Assembly (NCBI GenBank): GCA_007116035.1
Contig: SKJG01000107.1
Location: 1-40,398, forward strand
Origin: Thioalkalivibrio sp.
GTDB lineage: Bacteria > Pseudomonadota > Gammaproteobacteria > Ectothiorhodospirales > Ectothiorhodospiraceae
Reading direction: 5' to 3'
DNA: 40,398 nt
Below, piece after piece: positions 32,636 to 40,398 of this stretch. Position 1 is the first letter of the stretch, and every line of letters starts with the position of its first letter. The position numbers and the translations under genes are program-made. The notes below the pieces were generated by a model. That model ran no database searches. It was not told where the DNA came from and was given only the letters and a program-made list of their open reading frames with translations.

Positions 32636-32744
32636 TTCCCATGGCCTCGGAGGGCGCCACCCCAAATGCTGAAAGGGAAAGCCCCTATGAAGTGCTTCGG
32701 CTTGCCGCCGCTGTAGGGAACTGGGTGATCCCCGACGCCCAATA

Positions 32745-32762
32745 GCGGGAGCCATCTCCCGC
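32745..32762. repeat. REP-like palindrome
   Basis: GCGGGAG (32745-32751), loop CCAT, CTCCCGC (32756-32762). The same stem and flanks (TAGCGGGAG ... CTCCCGCA) recur at 38097-38114, so this is a dispersed element rather than a local terminator. Confidence 0.6.
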
Positions 32763-32842
32763 ACTCCCTTCAGCTACGGGAATTGCCCGCCAATCGGGTA
32801 CCATGACACCGTTTTCGTGAAATATTGCCGGGGGGATCGACC

Positions 32843-33430
32843 ATGGAACTGCTGATCGGGCTGGGCGTCATCATCGCCCTGGTGTTCTTTGTTTTCCGTA
32901 TCTACAACGGGCTCGTGTTGGCCCGGAACCAGTACAAGAACGCCTTCGCGCAGATCGACGTGCAGCTGACGCGGCGCCACGACCTGATTCCCAATCTCGT
33001 CGAGACAGCCAAGGGCTATATGGCCCACGAACGCGAGACCCTCGAAGCCGTGGTGCAGGCCCGCAACGCGGCGGTCAGCGGCCTGAAGGCGGCGGCGGCC
33101 GATCCGGGCAACCCCGATGCCATGAAGGAGCTCGGCGGGGCCGAGAACCAGCTCACCCAGACCCTGGGCCGCTTGTTTGCGCTGTCCGAGTCCTACCCGG
33201 ATCTGAAGGCCAACCAGAACATGATGCAGCTTTCAGAGGAGCTCGCGAGCACGGAGAACCGGGTGGCCTTCGCGCGTCAGGCCTACAACGATGCCGTGAT
33301 GGCCTACAACAACAAGCGCGAGGTCGTCCCCAACAACTTCATCGCCGGCATGTTCAATTTTGACCCGGCACAACTGTTGGAGATCGAGGAAAAGGCCATG
33401 CGCGCGGCGCCGAAGGTGACCTTCGGCTGA
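32843..33430 (+). CDS. lemA: LemA-family protein
   Basis: A 195-residue protein with one N-terminal membrane span (LLIGLGVIIALVFFVFRIYNG) and the LemA body: NQYKNAFAQIDVQLTRRHDLIPNLV, then AHERETLEAVVQARN, and AYNDAVMAYNN with FNFDPAQ at the end. LemA proteins are membrane-anchored helical proteins of uncertain role, commonly paired with M48 peptidases, as here. The ATG at 32843 follows GGGGG; the peptidase gene begins 31 bases after its stop. Confidence 0.92.
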   Translation: MELLIGLGVIIALVFFVFRIYNGLVLARNQYKNAFAQIDVQLTRRHDLIPNLVETAKGYMAHERETLEAVVQARNAAVSGLKAAAADPGNPDAMKELGGAENQLTQTLGRLFALSESYPDLKANQNMMQLSEELASTENRVAFARQAYNDAVMAYNNKREVVPNNFIAGMFNFDPAQLLEIEEKAMRAAPKVTFG

Positions 33431-33461
33431 GCCTGCGGGCTGACGGCGAGGGACTGGGGCA

Positions 33462-35531
33462 ATGGATTTCTTCGGCGAGCAGCGCCGCGCGGTCGGGCAG
33501 TCGAAGCGGCTGGTGGCGCTCTTCGCGATCGCGGTCGCGCTGATCGTGGCCGTGGTCTCCGGCGTCGTGGCCTTGGCCTGGATCGCATTCGCGGACGGCG
33601 AGGCAATGGCCCGGACTCCCACACCCGGCGAAGTGATCCAGGTCGCGGTCATCGCGGGCCTGATCACGCTCGCGGTGATCGCGCTGGCCAGTTGGACGCG
33701 CACCAGCCGCCTGCGCCAGGGCGGTGGCGTGGTGGCGCAGCAGCTCGGCGGCAGCCTGATTCCCCCCGACACGACCAACCCGAGTTACCGCCGGCTGCGC
33801 AACGTGGTCGAGGAGATGGCCATCGCCTCCGGTATCCCGGTGCCCGAGATCTATGTGCTCGAACAGGAACCCGGCATCAACGCTTTTGCCGCCGGGTACA
33901 CGCCCTCCGATGCGGCCATCGGTGTCACCCGCGGCTGTCTTGAGCAGATGACCCGGTCGGAACTGCAAGGGGTGATCGCGCACGAGTTCAGCCATATCCT
34001 CAATGGCGACATGCGCCTGAATATCCGCCTGGTGGGGCTGCTGTTTGGCATCCTGATGCTCTCGATTCTGGCCCGTACCGTGATGCGGGGCGCGCGCGGA
34101 GGTCGCGATAGCCGCGGCGCAGCGCCGATCCTTATGGCGGCATTGGCGGTGGCGGTGGTCGGTTCCATCGGCGTGTTCTTCGGCCGGCTGATCAAGGCCG
34201 GGCTGTCGCGCCAGCGTGAATACCTGGCGGACGCCTCGGCCGTGCAGTTCACGCGCGACAACACGGCGGTGGCCGGCGCGTTGAAGAAGATCGCCATTAC
34301 CGCGCGGGGGTCGCAACTGACGATGGCTGACGGCGAGGAGTTCAGTCACATGCTGTTCGGCGATGGCGTCGGCTACTCCCGACTGTTCGCGACGCATCCG
34401 CCGTTGATGGACCGCATCCAGCGCCTGGACCCGGGCTTTCAGCCCGAGCAGCTCCAGGAGCTCGCGGTACAGTGGCAGCGGCGGCGCAAGGTCGAGCAGG
34501 AAGCCGAGGAAGCGGCGGAGTTGCAGGAGGCCCGGAATCGGTTTCCCGGCGGGCTGGGCTCCTTCCCGGGAACCGAGGCGTTACCCGGCGGCGCGGTCGG
34601 TGGGGTGCTTGCGGGTGCGATCCTCGCGGGCGGTGCCGCCTCCGGGTCCAGTACGCCGGCGGGGGAGGGCGGTAGCGCCCGGAGTCGCCCGCCGACGGAC
34701 ACGCGGGGCCCGTCGGTGGCCCCGCGTGTCGCGAATCCAAGCCTCGATCACGTTCGTTACGCGGAGTTGCTGCGCGCCGATCTTCCAGAAGCGCTGGCGG
34801 ACGCCGCGCACACGCACGACCATGTGATCGACCTCGTGCTGGCGGTACTGGTCGATGCCGCCGGTCGCGCCCCGGCTCCGCACCTGGCGCGCATCGAGGA
34901 AAGCCGCGGGGCCGACTCGAGGGCGGCGGTCGAGGCGTTGCTGCCGCACTTCGCGCGACTGCACCCCGTGCAGCGAGCGCCGTTGCTTGCCATCGCCTTC
35001 CCCGCGCTGAAGCGCCGCCCGGAACCCGAACTGGAGACGTTCCGCGAGCTTGTCGATGGGCTGATCCATCTCGACGGCGAGGTCAGCCTGTTCGAGTACG
35101 CGCTGGGCCGCGACTTGGCCGCGCACCTGGAGGAAGCCCTTGATCCGTCGAGTGCGCGTGTGTTTGGCACGGTGCATCTGCCCGAGGTGCAGGCCGAGGC
35201 GGCGACCGTGCTGGGGGTGCTGGCCATGCACGGCCACGAGGATGAGGAATCGGCGCGCCGAGCCTACCTGAAGGGCCTGTATACGCTGCTGCCGCAGGCA
35301 TCGATCCCCTATGCGCCGCCGCAGGACTGGGGGGCGGCGCTGGACCAGGCCCTGCCAAAACTAGATCGCCTGGAGCCTGTCGCCAAGGCGCTGTTGCTGG
35401 ACGCGCTCCTGGCAACGCTGCACCACGACGGAAGGATCACCCCGCAGGAGTCGGAGCTGCTGCGCGCCGTGTGCGCGGCCGTGCATTGTCCGCTGACGCC
35501 GTTCCTGCCGCAGCAAGCCGGCGGGAATTGA
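33462..35531 (+). CDS. M48-family membrane metallopeptidase with long C-terminal extension
   Basis: A 689-residue HtpX-like zinc peptidase. Two N-terminal spans (about 20-44 and 63-80) precede the catalytic HEFSH near residue 182 and the third-ligand region REYLADASAV near 251; two more spans lie between them. The catalytic domain ends near residue 325 (THPPLMDRIQRL). The remaining 360 residues include a Gly-rich linker and a helical domain ending DGRITPQESELLRAVCAAVHC, which looks TerB-like. It probably acts in membrane protein quality control with LemA. Confidence 0.9.
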   Translation: MDFFGEQRRAVGQSKRLVALFAIAVALIVAVVSGVVALAWIAFADGEAMARTPTPGEVIQVAVIAGLITLAVIALASWTRTSRLRQGGGVVAQQLGGSLIPPDTTNPSYRRLRNVVEEMAIASGIPVPEIYVLEQEPGINAFAAGYTPSDAAIGVTRGCLEQMTRSELQGVIAHEFSHILNGDMRLNIRLVGLLFGILMLSILARTVMRGARGGRDSRGAAPILMAALAVAVVGSIGVFFGRLIKAGLSRQREYLADASAVQFTRDNTAVAGALKKIAITARGSQLTMADGEEFSHMLFGDGVGYSRLFATHPPLMDRIQRLDPGFQPEQLQELAVQWQRRRKVEQEAEEAAELQEARNRFPGGLGSFPGTEALPGGAVGGVLAGAILAGGAASGSSTPAGEGGSARSRPPTDTRGPSVAPRVANPSLDHVRYAELLRADLPEALADAAHTHDHVIDLVLAVLVDAAGRAPAPHLARIEESRGADSRAAVEALLPHFARLHPVQRAPLLAIAFPALKRRPEPELETFRELVDGLIHLDGEVSLFEYALGRDLAAHLEEALDPSSARVFGTVHLPEVQAEAATVLGVLAMHGHEDEESARRAYLKGLYTLLPQASIPYAPPQDWGAALDQALPKLDRLEPVAKALLLDALLATLHHDGRITPQESELLRAVCAAVHCPLTPFLPQQAGGN

Positions 35532-35725
35532 AATGCCTGGCACGGAACCCTAGTCGGTTGTCAGCCTGACGAACACCGGGTCGGACGAAGCCAACCCATG
35601 GATCAAAAAAATAAACGTCGCGGATTTTGGGTTCTCTACGGCCTTGAACGCGCCATTTGCGGGCCAAGAACAGCCCGGTCCGCAGGGGTTGCACTGCGCG
35701 GTGCGGTTTCGTCGGTCTTTGCGAC

Positions 35726-36436
35726 TCAGTCATCCAGTTCAGGATAGCGCCGGAATATGCCGTCCTCGTTGAAGGCGATGCGCCGCGCCGAATCCAGGTA
35801 TGCGGCGACATTGGGCCGTCGGGCCACGCGATCGTGCAGCGACACCAGCCGGGGTATGGAGGGCTCCAAGCGTGCCATCATGCGGGGGAATGCATAGCGC
35901 AGTCCGGCTACGACCTGGAACATGGAGAGGTCCGCATAGGTCAGCGTCCGGCCGACCATGTGGCCGCGGCCGCCCGGATTGCGTGCCAGAACCGTTTCGA
36001 AATAGCCGAGAAGCTCCGGGGCCCGGTCCCGGGTGAAGTACGCCGCACGCCGTTTCGCTTCCTGCTTCTGCTCGTCGTAGTAGAGTCCGGCGCCTGCGGG
36101 GTGGTGGGTTTCGTGTACATCCACCACCAGGTCTTCCACGGTCAATTGCAGTTGATGTATCCACAGTCGCGTAGGCTCAGATTCGGGCACCAGCCCGAGC
36201 CTGGGCCCCAGGAAGTGCAGAATATTCGCCGTTTGTGCGATGACCTGCTGGCCGGCGCGGAGGAACGGCGGCGCAAACGGCGGGCGGGGCTGGCTGCTGT
36301 CCGCCAGCACATCGAGCATCTTCTGCATGTCGTCGCGTGCGACGTCCAGGTAATCCGCTCCGGACTCCTCCAGCGCCAGACGCACGAATTCCCCGCGCCC
36401 TGGAATGGAAGGCCAGTAGTAGAGTTCGTAGCGCAT
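35726..36436 (-). CDS. Glutathione S-transferase family protein
   Basis: A 236-residue protein with a thioredoxin-fold N-terminus (YELYYWPSIPGRGEFVRLALEE) and a helical C-terminal domain containing LTYADLSMFQVVAGL, the N-capping region of GST folds. The Tyr in YYWPSIPGRG is the likely catalytic residue, as in alpha/mu/pi-type enzymes. It is somewhat longer than classic GSTs. It is a single gene, and the substrate is unknown. Confidence 0.85.
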   Translation of the reverse strand: MRYELYYWPSIPGRGEFVRLALEESGADYLDVARDDMQKMLDVLADSSQPRPPFAPPFLRAGQQVIAQTANILHFLGPRLGLVPESEPTRLWIHQLQLTVEDLVVDVHETHHPAGAGLYYDEQKQEAKRRAAYFTRDRAPELLGYFETVLARNPGGRGHMVGRTLTYADLSMFQVVAGLRYAFPRMMARLEPSIPRLVSLHDRVARRPNVAAYLDSARRIAFNEDGIFRRYPELDD

Positions 36437-36587
36437 GGCCGTTGTCCTCCGAAGGCCACTGGGCCGGACGAAAAAACATCGTGGTCGACCAACCGTGTCC
36501 CCTCAGCGGCAGTGCGACGGCCAGGGAACGATACCGTCCCAGACTGGTATATTAGCCGTGCAGCTTGTGCAACGTGAGGCGCGGATC

Positions 36588-36818
36588 ATGCAGAAATGGG
36601 TTTCGGTACTTTGGCCGTCCTTCATCATGTCGGCCGTGGCGACGGCGGTCGTCTTCGTGTTTCTCAATCCCGCCAATCTCGCCGCAAGCGGAGGTCCTGC
36701 GCTGACGAGTCTCGGTTACTACTCCGTCACTTTCCTGTTTCTTTGGGCGACAACGGCGCTAACGACCTTGATCTCTCACTTCTTTCAGCGGCCCCCCGAT
36801 AGCGTCAACCGGGACTGA
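36588..36818 (+). CDS. Small two-span membrane protein
   Basis: A 76-residue protein from the ATG at 36588. It has two hydrophobic spans (SFIMSAVATAVVFVFL and YYSVTFLFLWATTALTTLI) and a short charged tail. It resembles small uncharacterised inner-membrane proteins of proteobacteria. The longer frame from 36435 is unlikely because it would cover the divergent GST promoter. Confidence 0.65.
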   Translation: MQKWVSVLWPSFIMSAVATAVVFVFLNPANLAASGGPALTSLGYYSVTFLFLWATTALTTLISHFFQRPPDSVNRD

Positions 36819-37006
36819 CCGGGATCCATTGGGGCGGATCGTCCTTGGGCTGCCGGTTCTGGCAGCACCCTTTGGCGGCGCCCATTGGATGTCCGCGCTG
36901 TCTTGCTCACTGCGCTCTCTGCCCCTGAGTCCAGGCCAGAACGATCTCTTCGAGTGGGCTGTGGGGGAGGTCAGATTTGATGCAAGCCAACCGGAATGGG
37001 GGCGCG

Positions 37007-37040
37007 AAAAAAAGGATCAGAGGCTGTAAGCGTCTGATCC
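37007..37040 (-). terminator. Terminator of tRNA-Arg
   Basis: On the minus strand GGATCAGA pairs with TCTGATCC around an 11-base loop and is followed by seven T's (37013 to 37007). It lies 14 bases after the tRNA 3' end. Confidence 0.9.
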
Positions 37041-37054
37041 TTATCGGTGTTTTG

Positions 37055-37131
37055 TGGCGCGCCCGGAAGGATTCGAACCTCCGACCACCTGGTTCGTAGC
37101 CAGGTACTCTATCCAGCTGAGCTACGGGCGC
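37055..37131 (-). tRNA. tRNA-Arg (anticodon ACG)
   Basis: A complete 77-nt cloverleaf on the minus strand: acceptor GCGCCCG/CGGGCGC, D arm AGCTCAGCTGGATAGAGT, and anticodon stem CCTGG/CCAGG with loop CTACGAA (anticodon ACG). The T arm contains GGTTCGAATCC, and an encoded CCA lies at 37055-37057. A34 would be edited to inosine to read CGU, CGC and CGA. Confidence 0.97.
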
Positions 37132-37228
37132 GTTGCTGCAGGCGCGCATTATCTCGGTCTGTGCACGCTGATGCAAGTCCGGCGGGACAGCGGCTACGCG
37201 GCGTTTTCCCTCCGCCGCCGGCGATTGC

Positions 37229-37951
37229 TCAATTGCCGCGCTTGGCGGGCACCGGCCCGTAGGGTGAGTTTCGAACGCGGTCGTGTTCGTGCATCCGGTA
37301 GTGGACGAAGTCGCCCATGTCGTGAAAGTGCAGGAAGGGGTTCCCCTCGGCCTCTTCCTCAAGGGTCGAGGTGGGTTTTACCGAGTAATTGTGCCCCGGA
37401 TGGATGCAGGTGTGCCGGGGTAGCCCGGTGCGCAGATCCTTCAGGGTGTGGAACATCTGCTCGGGGTCGCCGCCGGCGAGGTCGCAACGGCCGCAGCCGA
37501 AGACGAACAGTGTGTCGCCGGTGATCAGGTCGTCGCCGGCGGGAAGATGGAAGCAGGCGGAGCCGGGCGTGTGGCCCGGCGTGTGCAGGAACAGGATCTC
37601 GGTGTCGCCCAGCTTCATGCGACCGCCGCCGTGGTGCAGTTCCGGCTTCGCCAGGCTGTGGCCCCAGAAGTCGGCTTCCGGTTTCAGGAGGTGCAGACGT
37701 GCCGTGGGGGCCGATTCCAGCACCCGCTCGATGCCGTTGATGTGATCGTGGTGGCTGTGGGTCAGCAAAAGGTCGGTGATCTTCAGGCCCTTCTTCTCGA
37801 CGAGCGCAAGGATGTCCTCCGGCTCCCAGGCCGGGTCGACCACGGCGGCGCGGCCGCTGGCGATGTCCTCGATGACGTAGATGAAGTTCTCCATCGGCCC
37901 GAGTTCCAGGGCGTGGATGCGATAGGGCAGTTCAGGCTTGGTGTCGTTCAT
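37229..37951 (-). CDS. Metallo-beta-lactamase-fold hydrolase, glyoxalase II-like
   Basis: A 240-residue protein with the two-metal signature THSHHDH near residue 65, then HTPGHTPGS, GDTLFVFGCGRCD and HPGHNYS. This pattern belongs to hydroxyacylglutathione hydrolase-like and persulfide dioxygenase-like enzymes. The GCGRCD segment is the glyoxalase II type, so glutathione thioester hydrolysis is likely; a sulfur dioxygenase is less likely. I chose the ATG at 37951 (MNDTKPELPY); upstream codons look non-coding. Confidence 0.88.
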   Translation of the reverse strand: MNDTKPELPYRIHALELGPMENFIYVIEDIASGRAAVVDPAWEPEDILALVEKKGLKITDLLLTHSHHDHINGIERVLESAPTARLHLLKPEADFWGHSLAKPELHHGGGRMKLGDTEILFLHTPGHTPGSACFHLPAGDDLITGDTLFVFGCGRCDLAGGDPEQMFHTLKDLRTGLPRHTCIHPGHNYSVKPTSTLEEEAEGNPFLHFHDMGDFVHYRMHEHDRVRNSPYGPVPAKRGN

Positions 37952-38096
37952 GGCGACGGTGTGCTCGGGCGGTTGCAGTGAGGAGTGTTGAGGGTCACGC
38001 AAAAGCAAGGGGGAGTGCAAGCGGGGTAACGGCCTTGGGTTGGGGGTCTGCGTTGTTGGTCTTGGCAGGCATCGGTTCCTGCTCTGGGGTCCGGTA

Positions 38097-38114
38097 GCGG
38101 GAGCAAGCTCCCGC
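38097..38114. repeat. REP-like palindrome
   Basis: GCGGGAG (38097-38103), loop CAAG, CTCCCGC (38108-38114): the same stem as at 32745-32762, flanked by TA before and AGTCC after. It lies between the hydrolase and DUF2892 genes. Confidence 0.6.
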
Positions 38115-38184
38115 AGTCCACAGGGCGGATGGCTCATGCTTGCGCGGTTGGGTCGGAAGGGGAATTCGAGCGCATGAAACGAAC

Positions 38185-38217
38185 AAGGCCCGCCCGGCAC
38201 GTTGCCGGGCGGGCCTT
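38185..38217 (-). terminator. Hairpin terminator after the DUF2892 gene
   Basis: A perfect 15-bp stem, AAGGCCCGCCCGGCA / TGCCGGGCGGGCCTT, with a 3-base loop lies 21 bases after the stop of the minus-strand DUF2892 gene. A T-containing tail (TTGTTCGTTT) follows on the minus strand. Confidence 0.8.
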
Positions 38218-38238
38218 CAAGACCTTTGGACGACGCGT

Positions 38239-38442
38239 TTAGCTGAAAGCCGGGCCGGGGCTGACGCCCATCTTCTTCAGGATGATGGCTAACGGGCAGA
38301 AGCCCGTGAAGGCCGACTGCACCAGATTGATGCCCACGAAGGCGGTCAACAACAGCCAGGCGGGGCTGACCAGCCAGGCCAGAAGGGCGCTGAGGAGGAC
38401 GACGACGCCGGCGCCGGCGAGAACGAGTTGATCAATGCGCAT
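38239..38442 (-). CDS. DUF2892 (YgaP-like) small membrane protein
   Basis: A 67-residue membrane protein with two spans ([19 protein letters not shown] and [16 protein letters not shown]) and the family end [14 protein letters not shown]. This is the membrane half seen in YgaP-type proteins. Such proteins are often linked to rhodanese or sulfur genes, but none is adjacent here. The ATG follows TTGGAG. Function unknown. Confidence 0.9.
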   Translation of the reverse strand: MRIDQLVLAGAGVVVLLSALLAWLVSPAWLLLTAFVGINLVQSAFTGFCPLAIILKKMGVSPGPAFS

Positions 38443-38453
38443 GGTGGATCTCC

Positions 38454-38476
38454 AATAATATAAGTAATCACTAATC
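38454..38476 (-). promoter_or_regulatory. AT-rich upstream region of the DUF2892 gene, possible operator
   Basis: The minus strand reads TTAGTGATTACTTATATTATT just upstream of the start codon, the most AT-rich stretch in this part of the window. It contains an imperfect inverted repeat (AGT....ACT) reminiscent of ArsR-type operators, which often precede DUF2892 genes. This is suggestive only. Confidence 0.3.
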
Positions 38477-38528
38477 TACGGCTGTCTCGAAGTCAGCGCA
38501 AGCCAACCGCATCCAACGTGGGGCCGGA

Positions 38529-39830
38529 TCAGCGGTCTTCGATGGGGATATAGTTCCGCGTCTTGGAACCGATGTAGAGCTGCCGGGGACGGCCGATTCG
38601 GGACTCGGGATCCTGCATCATCTCATTCCAGTGCGAAATCCATCCGACGGTGCGCGCCAGGGCGAAAATCACGGTGAACATGTTCAGGGGGATGCCCATC
38701 GCGCGCAGGATGATCCCGGAATAGAAGTCGACGTTCGGATAGAGTTTACGTTCCACGAAGTAGTCATCCTCGAGGGCGATCTTCTCCAGCTTCAGTGCGA
38801 CCTCAAACAGGGGGTCGTGTTCGCCACCTCCGATCTCGGCCAGCAGTTTATGGGTCATCTCGCGGATGATTTTCGCGCGCGGGTCGTAGTTCTTGTACAC
38901 ACGATGCCCGAAGCCCATCAGGCGGAACGAGTCGTCCTTGTCCTTGGCCCGCCCAACGAATTCCTCGACCGTCTTGCCGCTGTGCACGATGTCCTCGAGC
39001 ATCATGACGACCTTCTCGTTGGCACCGCCGTGCAGCGGGCCCCAAAGCGAGGCGATGCCTGCGGAGATGGCCGCGAACGGGTTGGCCTCGGAACTGCCGG
39101 ACAGGCGCACCGTGGAAGTGGAGGCGTTCTGTTCGTGGTCGGCGTGGAGGATCAGGATCAGGTCTAGCGCACGTACGAAGATGGGGTCGGGCTCGTAGGT
39201 GCTGGTCGGGACCCCAAACATCATGGCAAGAAAGTTGCCGGTGTAGGACAGCCGGTTTTTCGGGTACATGAAGGGCTGTCCGTTGGCGTACTTGTAGGAC
39301 CAGGCGGCGATGGTGGGCATCTTGGAGATCAGGCGGTGCGCCGCGATCTTGCGGTGCACTGGGTTATGCACGTCGGTGGCGTCGTGGTAAAATGCCGACA
39401 GCGCGCCGACCACGCCCACCATGATCGCCATCGGATGGGCGTCGTGCCGGAAGCCGTCATAGAAGCCGCGCACGGCCTCGTGCATCATCGAGTGCTCCTT
39501 GATGATCCGCGAGAAGTTGTGCAGTTCGTCGGACGAGGGCAGATCACCGTTCAGCAGCAGGTAGCAGACCTCCAGATAGGTGCTCTGCTCGGCCAGTTGT
39601 TCGATCGGGTAGCCGCGGTACAGAAGAGTTCCCTCGTCACCGTCGATGAAGGTAACCGCGCTGCTGCAACTGGCCGTGGACATGAAGCCGGGGTCGTAGG
39701 TGAAGTAGCCCAGCTCCTTGTACAAGGTACGGATGTCGATACAGTCCGGGCCGTGGCTGCCTTGGTGCACGGGTAGTTCGATGACCTTGCCGGTCGCGTT
39801 GTCGGTGAGCGTTACGGTCTTTGAAGTCAT
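38529..39830 (-). CDS. gltA: Citrate synthase, hexameric type II
   Basis: A 433-residue citrate synthase that condenses acetyl-CoA and oxaloacetate in the TCA cycle. Catalytic His lie in LHGGANEKV and GFGHRVYKN, and Asp in NVDFYSG. The N-terminus has the extra domain of NADH-regulated hexameric enzymes ([10 protein letters not shown], then [12 protein letters not shown]). Length fits the family. The ATG at 39830 follows AAGGAG. It is a core gene and appears intact. Confidence 0.96.
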   Translation of the reverse strand: MTSKTVTLTDNATGKVIELPVHQGSHGPDCIDIRTLYKELGYFTYDPGFMSTASCSSAVTFIDGDEGTLLYRGYPIEQLAEQSTYLEVCYLLLNGDLPSSDELHNFSRIIKEHSMMHEAVRGFYDGFRHDAHPMAIMVGVVGALSAFYHDATDVHNPVHRKIAAHRLISKMPTIAAWSYKYANGQPFMYPKNRLSYTGNFLAMMFGVPTSTYEPDPIFVRALDLILILHADHEQNASTSTVRLSGSSEANPFAAISAGIASLWGPLHGGANEKVVMMLEDIVHSGKTVEEFVGRAKDKDDSFRLMGFGHRVYKNYDPRAKIIREMTHKLLAEIGGGEHDPLFEVALKLEKIALEDDYFVERKLYPNVDFYSGIILRAMGIPLNMFTVIFALARTVGWISHWNEMMQDPESRIGRPRQLYIGSKTRNYIPIEDR

Positions 39831-39922
39831 TGGGGCTCCTTGCGTGTACTGGGCCGATGGACGGCGGAGTCACTGCTGCGTTTCAGTGTAGTTCGTTGTT
39901 GAGTGCACTGCACCATTTGTCC

Positions 39923-40398
39923 TCAGGATACCAGCCCGAGCGCCTCTCGAAGCTCCTGGCTCGATAGCACGTGGCAGTAGATCATGTTGATCACTTCGAG
40001 CTCGTGCCGGTGCAGCGCCTCAGTCCCGGCGGCACAGCAGTCTTCCACGAGCAGCACATTGAAGCTTTCATCTGCCAGGCTGCGTACCGTCGACGACACG
40101 CACTGGTCGGTGTAAATGCCGGTGACCACGACATTGCGCACGCCCATGTTGTGCAATACCAGGCGCAGGTTGGTGCCGGTGAGCGCGCTGTCCGTGGTCT
40201 TGATCACGACGATCTCGCCTGCTGCCGGTGCCACCTCGGGGGCGATCTGCGAGGCCTCGGAGTCCAGCGGCATCAGGAGGTTGTTCCAGCCCGGCATCTT
40301 CTGGCTCAGTGAACGATCGCGGCCGTCTTCCAGCAGGCAGGCGATGCGGGCATGCAGCACGTCCATGCCCTTGCGCCGGAATGCGTCCTGCAATGCAC
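39923..40398 (-). CDS. Cysteine hydrolase (isochorismatase-like), cut by the window end
   Basis: The visible 156 residues cover the C-terminal part of an isochorismatase-fold hydrolase. Conserved segments are EIVVIKTTDSALTGTNL, then NVVVTGIYTDQCVSSTVRSLADESFN with the nucleophile Cys in TDQCV. The catalytic Asp of the DxQ start lies beyond the window. Nicotinamidase-like or other amidase activity is possible; the substrate is not shown. It is read in the same direction as gltA, about 90 bases upstream of it. Confidence 0.85.
   Translation of the reverse strand, partial: ALQDAFRRKGMDVLHARIACLLEDGRDRSLSQKMPGWNNLLMPLDSEASQIAPEVAPAAGEIVVIKTTDSALTGTNLRLVLHNMGVRNVVVTGIYTDQCVSSTVRSLADESFNVLLVEDCCAAGTEALHRHELEVINMIYCHVLSSQELREALGLVS

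Noticed and set aside
31402-32745. 447-codon plus-strand frame overlapping the MFS gene
   Set aside because: It is in another frame of the same strand. The MFS frame has proper membrane spans, and this one has Gly/Arg-rich composition.
37055-37131. tRNA-Arg as the attachment site of an integrated island
   Set aside because: No integrase gene or repeated tRNA 3' end is visible, and the flanking genes are ordinary. The defence region lies more than 10 kb away.

Overview
The window is GC-rich, densely coded DNA from a proteobacterium, most likely a gammaproteobacterium. The basis is the AAGGAG-type ribosome sites, a hexameric-type citrate synthase, an encoded-CCA tRNA-Arg(ACG), and REP-like palindromes resembling those of Pseudomonas-type genomes. 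A Thioalkalivibrio/Ectothiorhodospiraceae origin is my guess from overall character; no marker here proves it.

Layout. 1-2.7 kb holds ordinary genes: a zinc alcohol dehydrogenase, a YchJ-like SEC-C protein and an orphan type II secretion F-domain protein. 2.8-5.1 kb is an unusual patch. It has three copies of a SAM-II (metA-type) riboswitch aptamer, the first followed by an intrinsic terminator whose 5' arm can pair with the aptamer's 3' end. The second precedes three small genes, two of them ribbon-helix-helix-like. The third precedes an uncharacterised 215-codon gene. Just downstream lies the start of a dead metK (S-adenosylmethionine synthetase) gene. A lipoprotein gene follows at 5.1-6.2 kb.

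6.4-26.5 kb reads as a defence island with much gene decay. It has a PD-(D/E)XK-helicase (DUF2075 type) with a YaaA/DUF6884-like partner, a nuclease-like protein of unknown role, a DnaQ-fold exonuclease, an hsdM relic and a frameshifted NERD/zinc-ribbon gene. Next are an intact Rpn/DUF4351 gene, a Nudix hydrolase and a 1285-residue methyltransferase-PLD-helicase-S24-DUF3427 fusion. A broken second Rpn copy comes after these, so the Nudix/fusion pair sits between two direct copies of Rpn. After an isolated exported intradiol dioxygenase comes a complete type I Wadjet operon, jetABCD, on the minus strand with overlapping genes.

26.8-40.4 kb returns to mostly housekeeping content. It holds an uncharacterised gene, an AraC-type regulator, a likely operon (small protein, AbrB-family transporter, MOSC protein, small membrane protein), an MFS transporter and a LemA/M48 peptidase pair. 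Then come a glutathione transferase, a small membrane protein, tRNA-Arg, a glyoxalase II-like hydrolase, a DUF2892 protein, citrate synthase and a cysteine hydrolase cut by the window edge.

The most original observation is the tandem SAM-II cluster over non-methionine genes beside a metK relic. The best candidate for an undescribed defence module is the fusion helicase plus Nudix pair between the Rpn copies. All family calls come from reading motifs; no database search was possible.
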